Assembly (NCBI RefSeq): GCF_008801475.1
Contig: NZ_VZPP01000011.1
Span: forward strand, 124,001-188,000
Direction of reading: 5' to 3'
Origin: Pseudomonas moorei
GTDB taxonomy: Bacteria > Pseudomonadota > Gammaproteobacteria > Pseudomonadales > Pseudomonadaceae
Length of the DNA: 64,000 bases
Position numbers and translations under genes: made by a program. The notes below the pieces were generated by a model. It had not been told where the DNA came from and did not search any database. It saw only the letters and a program-made list of their open reading frames with translations. This document shows, one piece after another, positions 32,632 through 41,694 of the stretch; the stretch's first letter is position 1; every line of letters starts with the position of its first letter.

Positions 32632-34137
32632 TCAGCGCAATTGAAACCAGGTGGTCTTCAACTGGGTATATTTATCGAATGAGTGCAGCGACAGGTCACG
32701 GCCAAAACCGGACTGTTTGCCACCGCCGAAAGGCACGGTCACGTCCAGCGCATCGACGCTGTTGACCGACACGGTCCCGGCTCGCAATTGTCGCGCCACG
32801 CGGTGGGCGCGATTGAGGTCGTCGGTCCACAGCGATGCCGCCAGACCGTAGACGCTGTCGTTGGCCAATTGCAAGGCGTGGGCCTCGTCATCGAACGCCG
32901 TGACCGCCAGCACCGGGCCGAATACTTCGTCGCGAAACAGCGGCATGTCCGGGCTCACGCCGGTAAAGATCGTCGGCTGGATGAAGTTGTCCGAGCCGTT
33001 GAAGATCGACTGCCGGCCGCCGCAGACGCGGGTCGCGCCCTGCTGCTCGGCCTGCTGGATGAACTTCATGATGCGGGCTGTCTGGCGGCTGTCGACGATG
33101 GCGCCGGCGGTGCTCGACGGGTCCAGAGGATCACCTGGCTGCCAGCGCTCGGCCTGGGCCTTGAGGCGCTCGACGAATTCATCGTGTATCGAGCGCTGCA
33201 CCAGCAACCGCGAGTTGGCGGAACAGACTTCACCCTGATTGAAGTAGATGCCGAAGGCCGCCTTCTGCGCCGCGAGATCAAGGTCCTGACAGTCGGCGAA
33301 CACCAGGTTCGCACTCTTGCCGCCGCACTCCAGCCATACCTGTTTCAGGTTCGATTGCGCCGAGTACTGCATGAAGTATTTGCCAACTTCGGTGGAACCG
33401 GTGAACACCAGGCAATCGACATCCGGGTGCAGGCCGAGGGCTTTACCGGTCTGTTCGCCAAGCCCCGGCAGCACATTGAGCACACCGGCTGGCAGTCCGG
33501 CTTCCAGCGCCAGTTCAGCCAGGCGCAGCGCGGAAAACGGTGACTGTTCGGCCGGTTTGAGGATCACCGAATTGCCCGCCGCCAGGGCTGGCGCGAGTTT
33601 CCACGCGGCCATATCCAGTGGAAAGTTCCAGGGCACCACGGCCGCAACCACGCCCAACGCTTCGCGGGTGATGGTCGCCAGCACGTTCTGTGCGCTGGGG
33701 GCGACCTGATCGTAGAGTTTGTCGAGGCTCTCGGCGTACCAGCGGAACACCCCGGCGGCGCCCGGCACGTCGATGTTGTAGGCGTCCATGACGGGTTTGC
33801 CCATGTTCAGCGAATCGAGCAGCGCCAGTTCTTCGCGATGGACCAGAATCAGATCCGCCAGGCGCAACAACACTTGCTTGCGCTCGCTTGGGGAACGCGC
33901 CGCCCAAGTGCCGGCTTCGAACACCTGCCGCGCGTTGCGCACCGCCGCCTCGACGTCCTCCTCGCCGCAGGCCGCCACGTTGGCCAGATGCTGGCCGGTA
34001 GCGGGGTTAATGGCCGCGAATGTCTGTCCCGACTGCGCTGCACGGGATTTGCCGTCGATCACGGCCTGGTCGGGTAACCGCAGCGCAGCGGCCTTGTTTT
34101 GCCAGTATGCAAGCTCGAACACGTTCAGATGCTCCAT
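32632..34137 (-). CDS. Aldehyde dehydrogenase, PuuC/KauB-like
   Basis: NAD(P)-dependent aldehyde dehydrogenase of 501 residues. N171 (VVPWNFPL), general base E270 (WLECGGKSAN) and nucleophile C305 (FNQGEVCSANSR) are all present, as is the late EVFGPVLAV. It resembles gamma-glutamyl-aminobutyraldehyde/guanidinobutyraldehyde dehydrogenases. With the aminotransferase next to it, the pair would turn a primary amine into the acid. The ATG at 34137 is only 19 bp from the shared promoter module; the longer upstream reading runs through that module. Confidence 0.9.
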   Translation of the reverse strand: MEHLNVFELAYWQNKAAALRLPDQAVIDGKSRAAQSGQTFAAINPATGQHLANVAACGEEDVEAAVRNARQVFEAGTWAARSPSERKQVLLRLADLILVHREELALLDSLNMGKPVMDAYNIDVPGAAGVFRWYAESLDKLYDQVAPSAQNVLATITREALGVVAAVVPWNFPLDMAAWKLAPALAAGNSVILKPAEQSPFSALRLAELALEAGLPAGVLNVLPGLGEQTGKALGLHPDVDCLVFTGSTEVGKYFMQYSAQSNLKQVWLECGGKSANLVFADCQDLDLAAQKAAFGIYFNQGEVCSANSRLLVQRSIHDEFVERLKAQAERWQPGDPLDPSSTAGAIVDSRQTARIMKFIQQAEQQGATRVCGGRQSIFNGSDNFIQPTIFTGVSPDMPLFRDEVFGPVLAVTAFDDEAHALQLANDSVYGLAASLWTDDLNRAHRVARQLRAGTVSVNSVDALDVTVPFGGGKQSGFGRDLSLHSFDKYTQLKTTWFQLR

Positions 34138-34155
34138 GGGCTTTTCTTGTGCATT

Positions 34156-34227
34156 GATGGTGGCCCAGGCCCGTGTCGAGGAAAAATAGTAAAAATGTCT
34201 TCGCAGACGATGAAAAAACTGGGTAGC
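34156..34227 (-). promoter_or_regulatory. Shared 72-bp upstream module, dehydrogenase-operon copy
   Basis: Partner of the module at 30966-31037, with 54 of 72 identical bases. It lies between the divergent aldehyde dehydrogenase and LysR genes, where a LysR-type regulator normally binds. Confidence 0.65.
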
Positions 34228-34347
34228 CAATCTCCCGGGTTGCGCTGCATGTGGTTATTGTTCAAACACAACAAAAACTTCGCCTGACGGGATGCGGGCG
34301 GTGCGCAAATTGCTTGGATGCCTTACCCGTCCGTCCCGAGGTTTGTC

Positions 34348-35277
34348 GTGGCTGCCTACAACCTGCGTCAATTGAAGTACTTCATTACCACCGTCGATTG
34401 CGGCAGCGTCGCCGAGGCTTCGCGCAAGTTGTACATCGCCCAACCGGCGATCTCCACGGCGATCAAAGGCCTGGAAGACAGCTTCGGCGTGCAACTGCTG
34501 ATCCGCCATCACGCCCAGGGCGTCTCCCTGACACCCAGCGGCGCGCGTTTCTATCGCAAGGCCCAGGAGCTGCTGCGCATGGCCAAGGAGTTCGAGCAGA
34601 ACGCTCTGGCCGACAACGATGTGGTGGCCGGGCAAATCGACATCGGTTGCTTCGAAACCGTCGCGCCGCTTTACCTGCCCCAGCTGATTGCCGGGTTTTC
34701 GGCGCTGTACCCGGGGGTGAAAATCCGTATCCGCGACGGCGAGCAGCAGGAGTTGGTACAAGGCCTGACCTCGGGCACCTTCGATCTGGCGATCCTGTAT
34801 GAACACGACCTGGACGCCACCATCCAGACCGAACCCCTGATGCCGGCGCAGCGCCCTTATGCCTTGCTGCCGGCGGATCATCGCTTTGCCCAGTTGAAGC
34901 AAGTGTCGCTGCGCGACCTGTGCCTGGAGCCGATGATTCTGCTGGATGTACAGCCGAGCCGGACCTACTTCGTCAGCCTGTTCGAGGAGCTGGGCCTGAC
35001 GCCGCACATCGCTTTCAGCTCACCGTCGATCGAGATGGTCCGCGGAATGGTCGGGCAAGGGTTTGGCTTCTCGATCCTGGTCACACGGCCGCATTCGGAA
35101 TGCACCTATGACGGGCAGAAAGTGGTGTGCGTGGACATTGTCGAGGATGTCACGGGGTCTGGATTGGTGGCGGCGTGGTTGAAACGTGGCCAATTGACCA
35201 AACCGGCGCAGATGTTTGCCGATTATTGTCGCGAGCAGCTCACCGAAAAATCCGAAAAAACACACCCGACCTTGTAG
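34348..35277 (+). CDS. LysR-family transcriptional regulator
   Basis: LysR-type regulator of 309 residues. The N-terminal winged HTH is LRQLKYFITTVDCGSVAEAS followed by LYIAQPAISTAIKGLE; the remaining part is the periplasmic-binding-like effector domain (from about 92, GQIDIGCFETVAPLYLP). I take GTG 34348, which follows GAGG; an ATG at 34318 would add ten residues. It is divergent from the aldehyde dehydrogenase and probably activates both operons of the amine locus. Confidence 0.92.
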   Translation: MAAYNLRQLKYFITTVDCGSVAEASRKLYIAQPAISTAIKGLEDSFGVQLLIRHHAQGVSLTPSGARFYRKAQELLRMAKEFEQNALADNDVVAGQIDIGCFETVAPLYLPQLIAGFSALYPGVKIRIRDGEQQELVQGLTSGTFDLAILYEHDLDATIQTEPLMPAQRPYALLPADHRFAQLKQVSLRDLCLEPMILLDVQPSRTYFVSLFEELGLTPHIAFSSPSIEMVRGMVGQGFGFSILVTRPHSECTYDGQKVVCVDIVEDVTGSGLVAAWLKRGQLTKPAQMFADYCREQLTEKSEKTHPTL

Positions 35278-35402
35278 GCGCCGGCTTGCTGGCGAAGGGT
35301 TTGGAACCTGTGGTGTTTTGCAGGACGCCTTCGCTGGCAAGCCAGCTCCCACAAGTTCCGTGGTGGTTCGGCGGACGCCATCTGTAGGAGCCGGCTTGCC
35401 AG
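35273..35402. repeat. Cluster of three REP palindromes (GTAGGAGCCGGC subtype)
   Basis: Repeated GTAGGCGCCGGCTTGCTGGC, TCGCTGGCAAGCCAGCTCCC and GTAGGAGCCGGCTTGCCAGC elements; the last one runs up to the hrpB stop codon (35406). They sit between convergent lysR and hrpB. Confidence 0.8.
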
Positions 35403-35405
35403 CGC

Positions 35406-37922
35406 CTACTTGCGCGGCTTGATCCGCGCGGTCGCTTCGGCCACCAGCGGGTCATCCGGCCAGTAGTGTTTCGGGTAGCGCCCCTTCAAGTCCTTTTTCA
35501 CCTCGGCGTAGGTGCTGCGCCAGAAGTTCGCCAGATCCTGGGTCACCTGCACCGGCCGCCGCGCCGGGGACAACAGATGCAGTTTGACCACTTGCCGGCC
35601 ACCGGCGATGCGCGGGGTCTCGGCCAGGCCAAACAGTTCCTGCAGACGCACCGCCAGAATCGGCGGCTGTTCGCTGTAATCCAGACGGATCGACGAACCC
35701 GACGGCACGCTTAAATGATGCGGGGCCAACTCGTCGAGCCGTTGCGGCAAAGGCCAGGGCAACAGGTTATGGACGATGCTCGACAGGTCCAGGTTGGCGA
35801 AGTGACTGAGCCGCGAGATCTTGCCCAGATAAGGCATCAGCCAGTGCTCCAGGGTTTTGAGCAACGCAGCGTCGCCGACATCCGGCCACTCACTCTCGCC
35901 CTTGCTGGCCAGATCCAGTTGGCGCAACAAGGCTACCCGCGCCTGCCACTGACGCAGCTCCGGCGTCCACGGCAACAATTCCAGCCCCTTGCGGCGGACC
36001 AGATTGACCAGCGCCTGGCTGCGGGCGGTTTCATCGAGGCCGGTCAGCGGTTCGCGGCTGAGGATCAGTTCCCCGACCTTGCGCTGACGCTCGGCTCGCA
36101 ACACGCCTTCGCGTTCGTCCCAATCCAGTTGATCGACCACCCGCACCTGCTCGGCCAGCACCGAGTCGAACAGCGCCGGATCGAAATCCGTCGCCAGATA
36201 AATCCGCTCTTCACGCTGGCCCTGACGACTGCCAAGGTCGGCAATCACCAGCCAGGGTTGTTTCATCAGGCTGTCCGCTTCGGCGAACAAGGCTGCCCGG
36301 CCGTTGGCCAGGCGATACTCGGCGCCACCCGCGCGGCGCTGCTGGGCGACGCGGTCGGGGTAGGCCAGTGCCAGCAGCGCACCGAGCCAGCGCGGGTGAT
36401 CGGGATCGCTGACCGGCTCCGTGGCCTTGCCGCGCAGATAGCCTCGATATTGCCGCGCCAGTTGCCGAGCCCGCTGCACCCCGCCCAGGGCACCGCGAGC
36501 GGCGCGCGCTTCGCCGGACAACAACACCAGTCGGCTGTGCAGATCCGCGCCGGCACCACGCAAGATGTCACGCTCGCCGAGCAGCGCCGCCACATCACAG
36601 GCCATGTCTGCCAAACCGAGGGCCTGGCCGCGCAACAGCAAATGGGCGATGCGCGGATGCGCCGGCAACTCGGCCATGGCCTGACCGTGACGCGTCAGCG
36701 TTTCGCCGTCCAGTGCGCACAGGCGTTCGAGCAAATCCTGCGCCTGGGCGTACGCGGCGGCGGGCGGCACATCGAGCCAGACCAATTGCCCGGGCGTCAC
36801 ACCCCAGCGGCCGAGTTGCAAGGCCAGGCCGGCGAGATCCGCCGAGAGAATTTCCGCACTGCCGTAGGCCGCCAACTGTTCGTGTTGATCCTGCGACCAC
36901 AGGCGATAGCAAACGCCAGGCTCCAGTCGCCCGGCGCGGCCTGCACGCTGGGTAGCACTGGCCTTGGAGATACGCTGGGTATCGAGGCGAGTCATGCCGC
37001 TGCCGGGGTCGAAACGCGGTACGCGCGCCAATCCGGCATCGATGACGACGCGCACGCCGTCGATGGTCAGGCTGGTCTCGGCGATGTTGGTGGCCAGCAC
37101 CACTTTGCGTTTGCCTGACGGCGCCGGATCGATCGCCGCCCGTTGTGCGGCCAGGTCCAGTTCGCCGTGCAACGGGCAAAGCAACACTTGAGGGTTGTCG
37201 CCCAGCGCATCGGCCAGTTGTTGATGCACGCGTCGAATTTCCGCCTGCCCCGGCAGGAACACCAGCACGCTGCCGGTTTCATCGTTCAAGGCTTCGAGAA
37301 TGGTCTGCACCAGGCGCGGCTCGATGAATTCACCGGCCTGGAACGGCCGCCCCCAGCGCATCGCCACCGGGTACATGCGCCCTTCGCTGCGCAGGATCGG
37401 CGCATCGTCCAGCAGCCCGGCCAGGCGTTCGCCCTCCAGGGTCGCGGACATCAGCAGGATTTTCAGCGGTTGATCGTCGCGGAACAGCTCCCGGCCATTG
37501 AGGCTCAGGGCCAATGCCAGGTCGGCGTCGAGGCTGCGTTCGTGAAATTCGTCGAAAATCAGCAGGCCCACACCTTCCAGCGCCGGATCGTCCTGCAAGC
37601 GTCGGGTGAGGATGCCTTCGGTGACCACTTCGATACGGGTGTCGGGGCCGACCTTGCTGTCGAGCCGGATGCGATAACCCACGGTTTCGCCGACTTTCTC
37701 GCCCAACTCACTGGCCAGACGCTCCGCTGCCGCGCGCGCCGCCAACCGGCGCGGCTCGAGCATCAGGATGGTTTGCCCGGCCAGCCACGACTCGTTGAGC
37801 AAGGCCAAGGGCACGCGGGTGGTTTTACCGGCACCAGGCGGTGCTTCAAGCACGGCTTCGTGGCGCGTAGCCAAGGCTTCACGCAGGGCGGGTAAAACTT
37901 CATCAATCGGCAAAGAAATCAT
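35406..37922 (-). CDS. hrpB: ATP-dependent helicase HrpB
   Basis: DEAH-type RNA helicase-like protein of 838 residues. Walker A APPGAGKT is at 27-34, Walker B is in LIFDEFHERS (DEFH rather than DEAH), SAT in LLMSATLEGE, and QRAGRAGR closes the helicase core; the long C-terminal part is the HrpB-specific extension. ATG 37922 follows GGGAG, and a TTG four codons upstream is the alternative. HrpB often partners with PBP1b genes in other bacteria; none is next to it here. Confidence 0.93.
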   Translation of the reverse strand: MISLPIDEVLPALREALATRHEAVLEAPPGAGKTTRVPLALLNESWLAGQTILMLEPRRLAARAAAERLASELGEKVGETVGYRIRLDSKVGPDTRIEVVTEGILTRRLQDDPALEGVGLLIFDEFHERSLDADLALALSLNGRELFRDDQPLKILLMSATLEGERLAGLLDDAPILRSEGRMYPVAMRWGRPFQAGEFIEPRLVQTILEALNDETGSVLVFLPGQAEIRRVHQQLADALGDNPQVLLCPLHGELDLAAQRAAIDPAPSGKRKVVLATNIAETSLTIDGVRVVIDAGLARVPRFDPGSGMTRLDTQRISKASATQRAGRAGRLEPGVCYRLWSQDQHEQLAAYGSAEILSADLAGLALQLGRWGVTPGQLVWLDVPPAAAYAQAQDLLERLCALDGETLTRHGQAMAELPAHPRIAHLLLRGQALGLADMACDVAALLGERDILRGAGADLHSRLVLLSGEARAARGALGGVQRARQLARQYRGYLRGKATEPVSDPDHPRWLGALLALAYPDRVAQQRRAGGAEYRLANGRAALFAEADSLMKQPWLVIADLGSRQGQREERIYLATDFDPALFDSVLAEQVRVVDQLDWDEREGVLRAERQRKVGELILSREPLTGLDETARSQALVNLVRRKGLELLPWTPELRQWQARVALLRQLDLASKGESEWPDVGDAALLKTLEHWLMPYLGKISRLSHFANLDLSSIVHNLLPWPLPQRLDELAPHHLSVPSGSSIRLDYSEQPPILAVRLQELFGLAETPRIAGGRQVVKLHLLSPARRPVQVTQDLANFWRSTYAEVKKDLKGRYPKHYWPDDPLVAEATARIKPRK

Positions 37923-38031
37923 GCTGGCTCCCAAACAGAGCGGCGAGTATAACGGCGAACTGCCCAGTGTTCGTTGCGGTCCTAATTCATACCGATGACA
38001 CTTCGTTTTGAAATGACCCAGGAGATTTCAT

Positions 38032-38451
38032 ATGCGTATTCCCGTTCGCCTGATTGGCGGTGTTCTGGTCGCGACCCTGCTGACCCAAGTAACAGCCTGC
38101 GGTTCGATCTTCTATCCGGATCGCCGTGGACAGATCGACGGCAAGATCGACCCGGCCATTGCCGCGCTCGATGCCGTTGGCCTGCTGTTCTATATCATTC
38201 CGGGCCTGATCGCGTTTGCCGTGGACTTCGCCACCGGCGCGATTTACTTCGAACCGGGCAAAACCGCCCAGGTCGACCCGGAAAAACTCAAGGAAGCCAT
38301 CGGCGCCGACGGCAAGGTCGATAACCTCAAGTTGCAGGCTATTCTGCAGCGTGAACTGGGCCGCAGCTTCCCGCTGGATGATCCACGCCTGATCCAGCAC
38401 AAGGGCAGCACCCAGCAATTGGCCATGTTCGGCCTGCAACCCGCCGCGTAA
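38032..38451 (+). CDS. Small lipoprotein, conserved hypothetical
   Basis: Protein of 139 residues with a lipoprotein signal (MRIPVRLIGGVLVATLLTQ, lipobox VTAC, Cys at 23). After it come a hydrophobic stretch (LDAVGLLFYIIPGLIAFAVDFATGAIYF) and a polar C-terminal region. The ATG follows CAGGAGA. No named domain recognised; it is probably envelope-located. It precedes the cation efflux gene by 29 bp on the same strand. Confidence 0.82.
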   Translation: MRIPVRLIGGVLVATLLTQVTACGSIFYPDRRGQIDGKIDPAIAALDAVGLLFYIIPGLIAFAVDFATGAIYFEPGKTAQVDPEKLKEAIGADGKVDNLKLQAILQRELGRSFPLDDPRLIQHKGSTQQLAMFGLQPAA

Positions 38452-38480
38452 TCGGTGCATTTCAAGGAAAGGCTGCACTT

Positions 38481-39377
38481 ATGATCTCCAGCTCCGAACA
38501 CGCCCGCCTGCTTCGGCTGGCGACCCGCGCCTCGGTGGCGGTGGCTTGTACGCTGATCGTCGCCAAAGCCATCGCCTGGTGGCTGAGCGGATCGGTGAGC
38601 ATGCTCGCCGGGTTGACCGACTCGGCACTCGACGGCATCACTTCGATGCTCAACTTGCTGGCCGTGCACTACGCCCTGCGCCCCGCCGACGACGATCATC
38701 GCTACGGGCATGGCAAGGCCGAATCGCTGGCCGGCATGGCGCAAGCGTTGTTCATCGGCGGCAGTGCGGTGCTGATTGCGATGCAGGCATTCGAGCGGAT
38801 CAAGCATCCAGAGCCGGTGGGCGCGCCATGGATCAGCATCGGGGTGATTGTGTTCTCGCTGGTCCTGACCCTGGCACTGCTGATATTGCAGCATCGTGTG
38901 GTCAAGGCCACGGGCTCCAATGCCGTACACGCCGACTCCTTGCATTACCGCTCGGACATGCTGCTCAACGGCAGCATACTGTTGGCGCTGGTGCTGGCCG
39001 GGTTTGGCTGGCATCAGGTCGACGCCTGGTTCGGTCTGGGTATCGCCGCGTACATCCTCTGGAGCGCGGTGCAGATCGCCCGGGAAAGTTTCACGGTGCT
39101 GATGGATGAAGAGCTGCCGCCGGATGTCAGCCAGCACATGCTGGAGCTGGCGTGCGGCATTCCGGGGGTGCTGGGCGCGCATGACCTGCGCACGCGGGTG
39201 TCCGGCAACCAGTGGTTCGTACAACTGCACCTGGAATTGCCGGGGGACCTGACGCTGTCAGTTGCCCACGGCATCAGCGATCAGGCCGCCGATGCGATTC
39301 ACGCCGCCTACCCGCGAGCCGAGGTGCTGGTGCACGCCGACCCGCAGGAAGCGGTGAACGCCGCCCGGGCTCAGTAA
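38481..39377 (+). CDS. Cation diffusion facilitator (FieF/CDF family)
   Basis: Divalent metal efflux pump of 298 residues, proton-antiporter type. Six membrane segments are visible, with metal-site motifs AGLTDSALDG in TM2 and HADSLHYRSDMLLNG in TM5, then a cytoplasmic domain with GAHDLRTRVSGNQWFVQLHLE. Zinc and iron are the usual substrates of this branch. Its stop codon overlaps by 7 bp the stop of the convergent DUF6515 gene. Confidence 0.93.
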   Translation: MISSSEHARLLRLATRASVAVACTLIVAKAIAWWLSGSVSMLAGLTDSALDGITSMLNLLAVHYALRPADDDHRYGHGKAESLAGMAQALFIGGSAVLIAMQAFERIKHPEPVGAPWISIGVIVFSLVLTLALLILQHRVVKATGSNAVHADSLHYRSDMLLNGSILLALVLAGFGWHQVDAWFGLGIAAYILWSAVQIARESFTVLMDEELPPDVSQHMLELACGIPGVLGAHDLRTRVSGNQWFVQLHLELPGDLTLSVAHGISDQAADAIHAAYPRAEVLVHADPQEAVNAARAQ

Positions 39378-40450
39378 CTCACCTGATAGCCGCGACTGCT
39401 CAGGCAATTGCCCTGAGCCTGGCGGTAGGTCTGCACTACCGAAGGGTCTGGTTGATAGGTTGCGGTTCGCGGATCGAAACCGCTCTGCTGCACCGCGTAT
39501 TGATAGCACTCGTAGCCATCCTGATTGACCTGTTCCTGGGACTGGCCGTTGGCCGGGTACGCCACCACGTCATAACTGTTGTTGACGGGTGGTGGCGGCT
39601 GTTGTGGCTGCGGCTGCGGTTGAAGGCTGCCAACCGGTGGCTCGACCACGACGTAGTCCTGGGTGCTCTCCTGATAGGCGTAATACGCGCCCGCCGCCAA
39701 AAATAGCACCGTACCGCCGATCAACACCTGCTCGGCGTAATCCGGCAAGTAGCTGACGCGAATTCCGCGCGGTGGTTCGACCACCACATAGCGTGGGCCC
39801 AGTGGGCGATACCAGTAACCACCGGAGTAGAAATAATCCATGCCGCGGTACGGCACGCGGTATTCGCGGTCGGGGAAGCGATCGATCACGTGGCCAGGGC
39901 GATACTGCGGCCCCGGCCCCCAACCGTTGCCGTGCCCGTTCGGGTGACCCTGCCACTGATTGTTACTCGACGGCGAACCGGTGTAGCCGCCCCAGTGCTG
40001 GTTGTTGTCGTTGCGACGCGGAACGTCCTGGTAATACCCGCGCTGCGGTGGCTGGGTCTGGCGCACCGCATCGGGCCGGGGCTGGATCGGCAAATCATTG
40101 GCCGGCAATTGCGGTGACGGCGGCGGCGGGCGAACCGGGCTGTTGTAATCGGGCGGCGTATGGCGCTGCCACTGCCCCTGGTTCTGATGCTGGTCGTTGT
40201 GTTCGAACTGCCGGCTGTTTTCGCCACGATTGACGTCGTTGTTCTGCGGACGTGGCGGGTTCTGTGGTTGACCTTCCTGCGGGTGCGGCTGATTGTTGCC
40301 GCCATGACCCTGATTGTTTCCCTGATGACCGCCCTCCCAGCGCTGCCCACCATCGGGCCCCCGGTTCTGCGGCTCGTCGGCGAGCGATTGCGCAGTGACA
40401 CTGACACACAGCAAACCAACTCCGGCCAAACGCCAGATGCGCGACTTCAT
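39371..40450 (-). CDS. DUF6515 family protein, exported, low-complexity
   Basis: Exported protein of 359 residues: signal peptide about 1-23 (RIWRLAGVGLLCVSVTAQSLA), a long Gln/Asn/Pro/Gly-rich region (about 25-200), a conserved aromatic segment (YRVPYRGMDYFYSGGYWYRP, then VVVEPPRGIRVSYLPDYAE) and one membrane-like helix (VLIGGTVLFLAAGAYYAY). The C-terminus has two cysteines (YECYQYAV, GNCLSSRGY). The ATG follows AGGAAAA. Function is unknown. It is probably envelope-associated. Confidence 0.82.
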   Translation of the reverse strand: MKSRIWRLAGVGLLCVSVTAQSLADEPQNRGPDGGQRWEGGHQGNNQGHGGNNQPHPQEGQPQNPPRPQNNDVNRGENSRQFEHNDQHQNQGQWQRHTPPDYNSPVRPPPPSPQLPANDLPIQPRPDAVRQTQPPQRGYYQDVPRRNDNNQHWGGYTGSPSSNNQWQGHPNGHGNGWGPGPQYRPGHVIDRFPDREYRVPYRGMDYFYSGGYWYRPLGPRYVVVEPPRGIRVSYLPDYAEQVLIGGTVLFLAAGAYYAYQESTQDYVVVEPPVGSLQPQPQPQQPPPPVNNSYDVVAYPANGQSQEQVNQDGYECYQYAVQQSGFDPRTATYQPDPSVVQTYRQAQGNCLSSRGYQVSY

Positions 40451-40489
40451 GCTTTTCCTCACTGTGGGGACTGCTGGGGTACGGATTGC

Positions 40490-40591
40490 GTAGGAGCGAG
40501 CCTGCTCGCGATGAACTCAAGCGCAATGCGTTTATTCAAAAAGCACGCGCGTCATCGTTAACGTCCATCGCGAGCAGGCTCGCTCCTACAG
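40490..40591. repeat. REPIN upstream of the DUF6515 gene
   Basis: GTAGGAGCGAGCCTGCTCGC ... GCGAGCAGGCTCGCTCCTAC, same subtype as the REPINs in the 259-bp tandem array; the spacer also shares CACGCG..GTCATCGTT with it. Confidence 0.85.
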
Positions 40592-41016
40592 TGAAGCGAA
40601 CAGCGCTTGTACGTAAGACTGGAAATGCACAGGCTGGTTCTGCAACAGGTTATCAGTCGCGCAACTTATTTATTGAGGACGGGCGTCAAATGACGGGCAA
40701 GAAAAAGGGGAGACCCGTCGGCCTCCCCTTGAGAACTTCGTCCGTGCTCGACGCTTTTGACGTCGGCTCACCTCACGCCGTCTTCTGGACAGTGTGTAGC
40801 TCGGGGGCCGGCACATCCCCTGTGGGGGTGGCGACCGCAGCTGGCCTGATTGGGCGAGCCGCACTGGACTGTTTGTCCGAGCAGTGATTCTGGTGATAAG
40901 AATAGGCTCGGAGGGCCGGCAGAGGATTGCGAAGATTGCTCAAATAAACATTACTTGCGCAATTTTTAACCCTGGATAGATAATCTGTCGCAATAGTTAT
41001 GACAAAGGCCTGATTG
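40592..41016. other. Non-coding region before the Lrp gene, with minus-strand terminator
   Basis: Holds a strong leftward terminator (listed next) and, at 40925-40962, an AT-rich stretch with TTGCGCAA and TTGCG half-sites suitable for Lrp-type binding. A frame of up to 58 codons (ending HTVQKTA) precedes the terminator on the minus strand but has no good start codon. A plus-strand frame at 40690-40887 is open too; neither is convincing as a protein gene. Confidence 0.5.
40702..40730 (-). terminator. Intrinsic terminator on the minus strand, orphan
   Basis: Read leftward: AAGGGGAG, a 10-bp loop, CTCCCCTT, then a T-run (complement of 40706-40702). Stem and tail are typical of Rho-independent termination. 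The transcript it ends would start between the terminator and the Lrp gene. Confidence 0.65.
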
Positions 41017-41496
41017 ATGAGCAAACTCGACCGATACGACCTGAGCATTCTGGCTGAATTGCAGCGTGATGCACGCATCTCCAATCAGGAGCTGGCCGAA
41101 CGCATCGGCCTGTCACCGTCGCCGTGCTCACGACGGGTCAAGCAACTGGAGGACGACGGCTACATTTCCCGCCAGGTCGCCCTGCTCGACCGCAAAATGC
41201 TCGGCCTGAGCCTGACAGCCTATGTGCTGATCGGCATGGACCGCCATACGCCGGAGCGCTTCGAGAACTTCGAAGCCGCCATCCGAACCTTGCCACAAGT
41301 CCTGGAATGCAGCCTGGTGACCGGGATGGATGCCGACTATCAGCTCAAGGTCGTGGTGCCGGACATGGATCACTACCAGAAACTGCTGCTGGGGCATCTG
41401 ACGCGGATTGAAGGCGTGACGAGCGTGCGGTCGAGTTTTGTGTTGAATCAGGTGCTCAACAGCACTGAGCTGCCGCTGACTCATCTGCGAAGCTGA
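41017..41496 (+). CDS. Lrp/AsnC family transcriptional regulator
   Basis: Regulator of 159 residues with N-terminal HTH (LAELQRDARISNQELAERIG and SPSPCSRRVKQLEDDG) and C-terminal ligand domain containing ECSLVTGMDADYQLKVVV. The ATG at 41017 follows AAGG; a TTG directly in front is not needed. The unexplained minus-strand transcript opposite it is a natural target, by analogy with divergent Lrp-family arrangements. Confidence 0.92.
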   Translation: MSKLDRYDLSILAELQRDARISNQELAERIGLSPSPCSRRVKQLEDDGYISRQVALLDRKMLGLSLTAYVLIGMDRHTPERFENFEAAIRTLPQVLECSLVTGMDADYQLKVVVPDMDHYQKLLLGHLTRIEGVTSVRSSFVLNQVLNSTELPLTHLRS

Positions 41497-41502
41497 GGAC
41501 GC

Positions 41503-41579
41503 CATTGCGAGCAAGCTCGCTCCTGCAGGGATCTTCAGCGCACCAGGATCAACCGTAGGAGCGAAGCTTGCTCGCGATG
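41503..41579. repeat. REPIN with mismatched arms
   Basis: CATTGCGAGCAAGCTCGCTC ... GGAGCGAAGCTTGCTCGCGA, right after the Lrp stop codon. An extra A in GCGAAGC disturbs the right arm. Confidence 0.7.
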
Positions 41580-41694
41580 GGGCCGCCACAGCCGACGAAT
41601 GACTGCGACACACCGCCGCAGGTCAATACTGCCCTCCACCAGCGAGGCGTATACTCCCCGCGCCCTTTTAGCCTCGCCCGCGTGGAGATGTTCG

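Noticed and set aside
40690..40887. 65-codon plus-strand gene
   Set aside because: Its start region is the stem of a minus-strand terminator and no ribosome-binding site is present.
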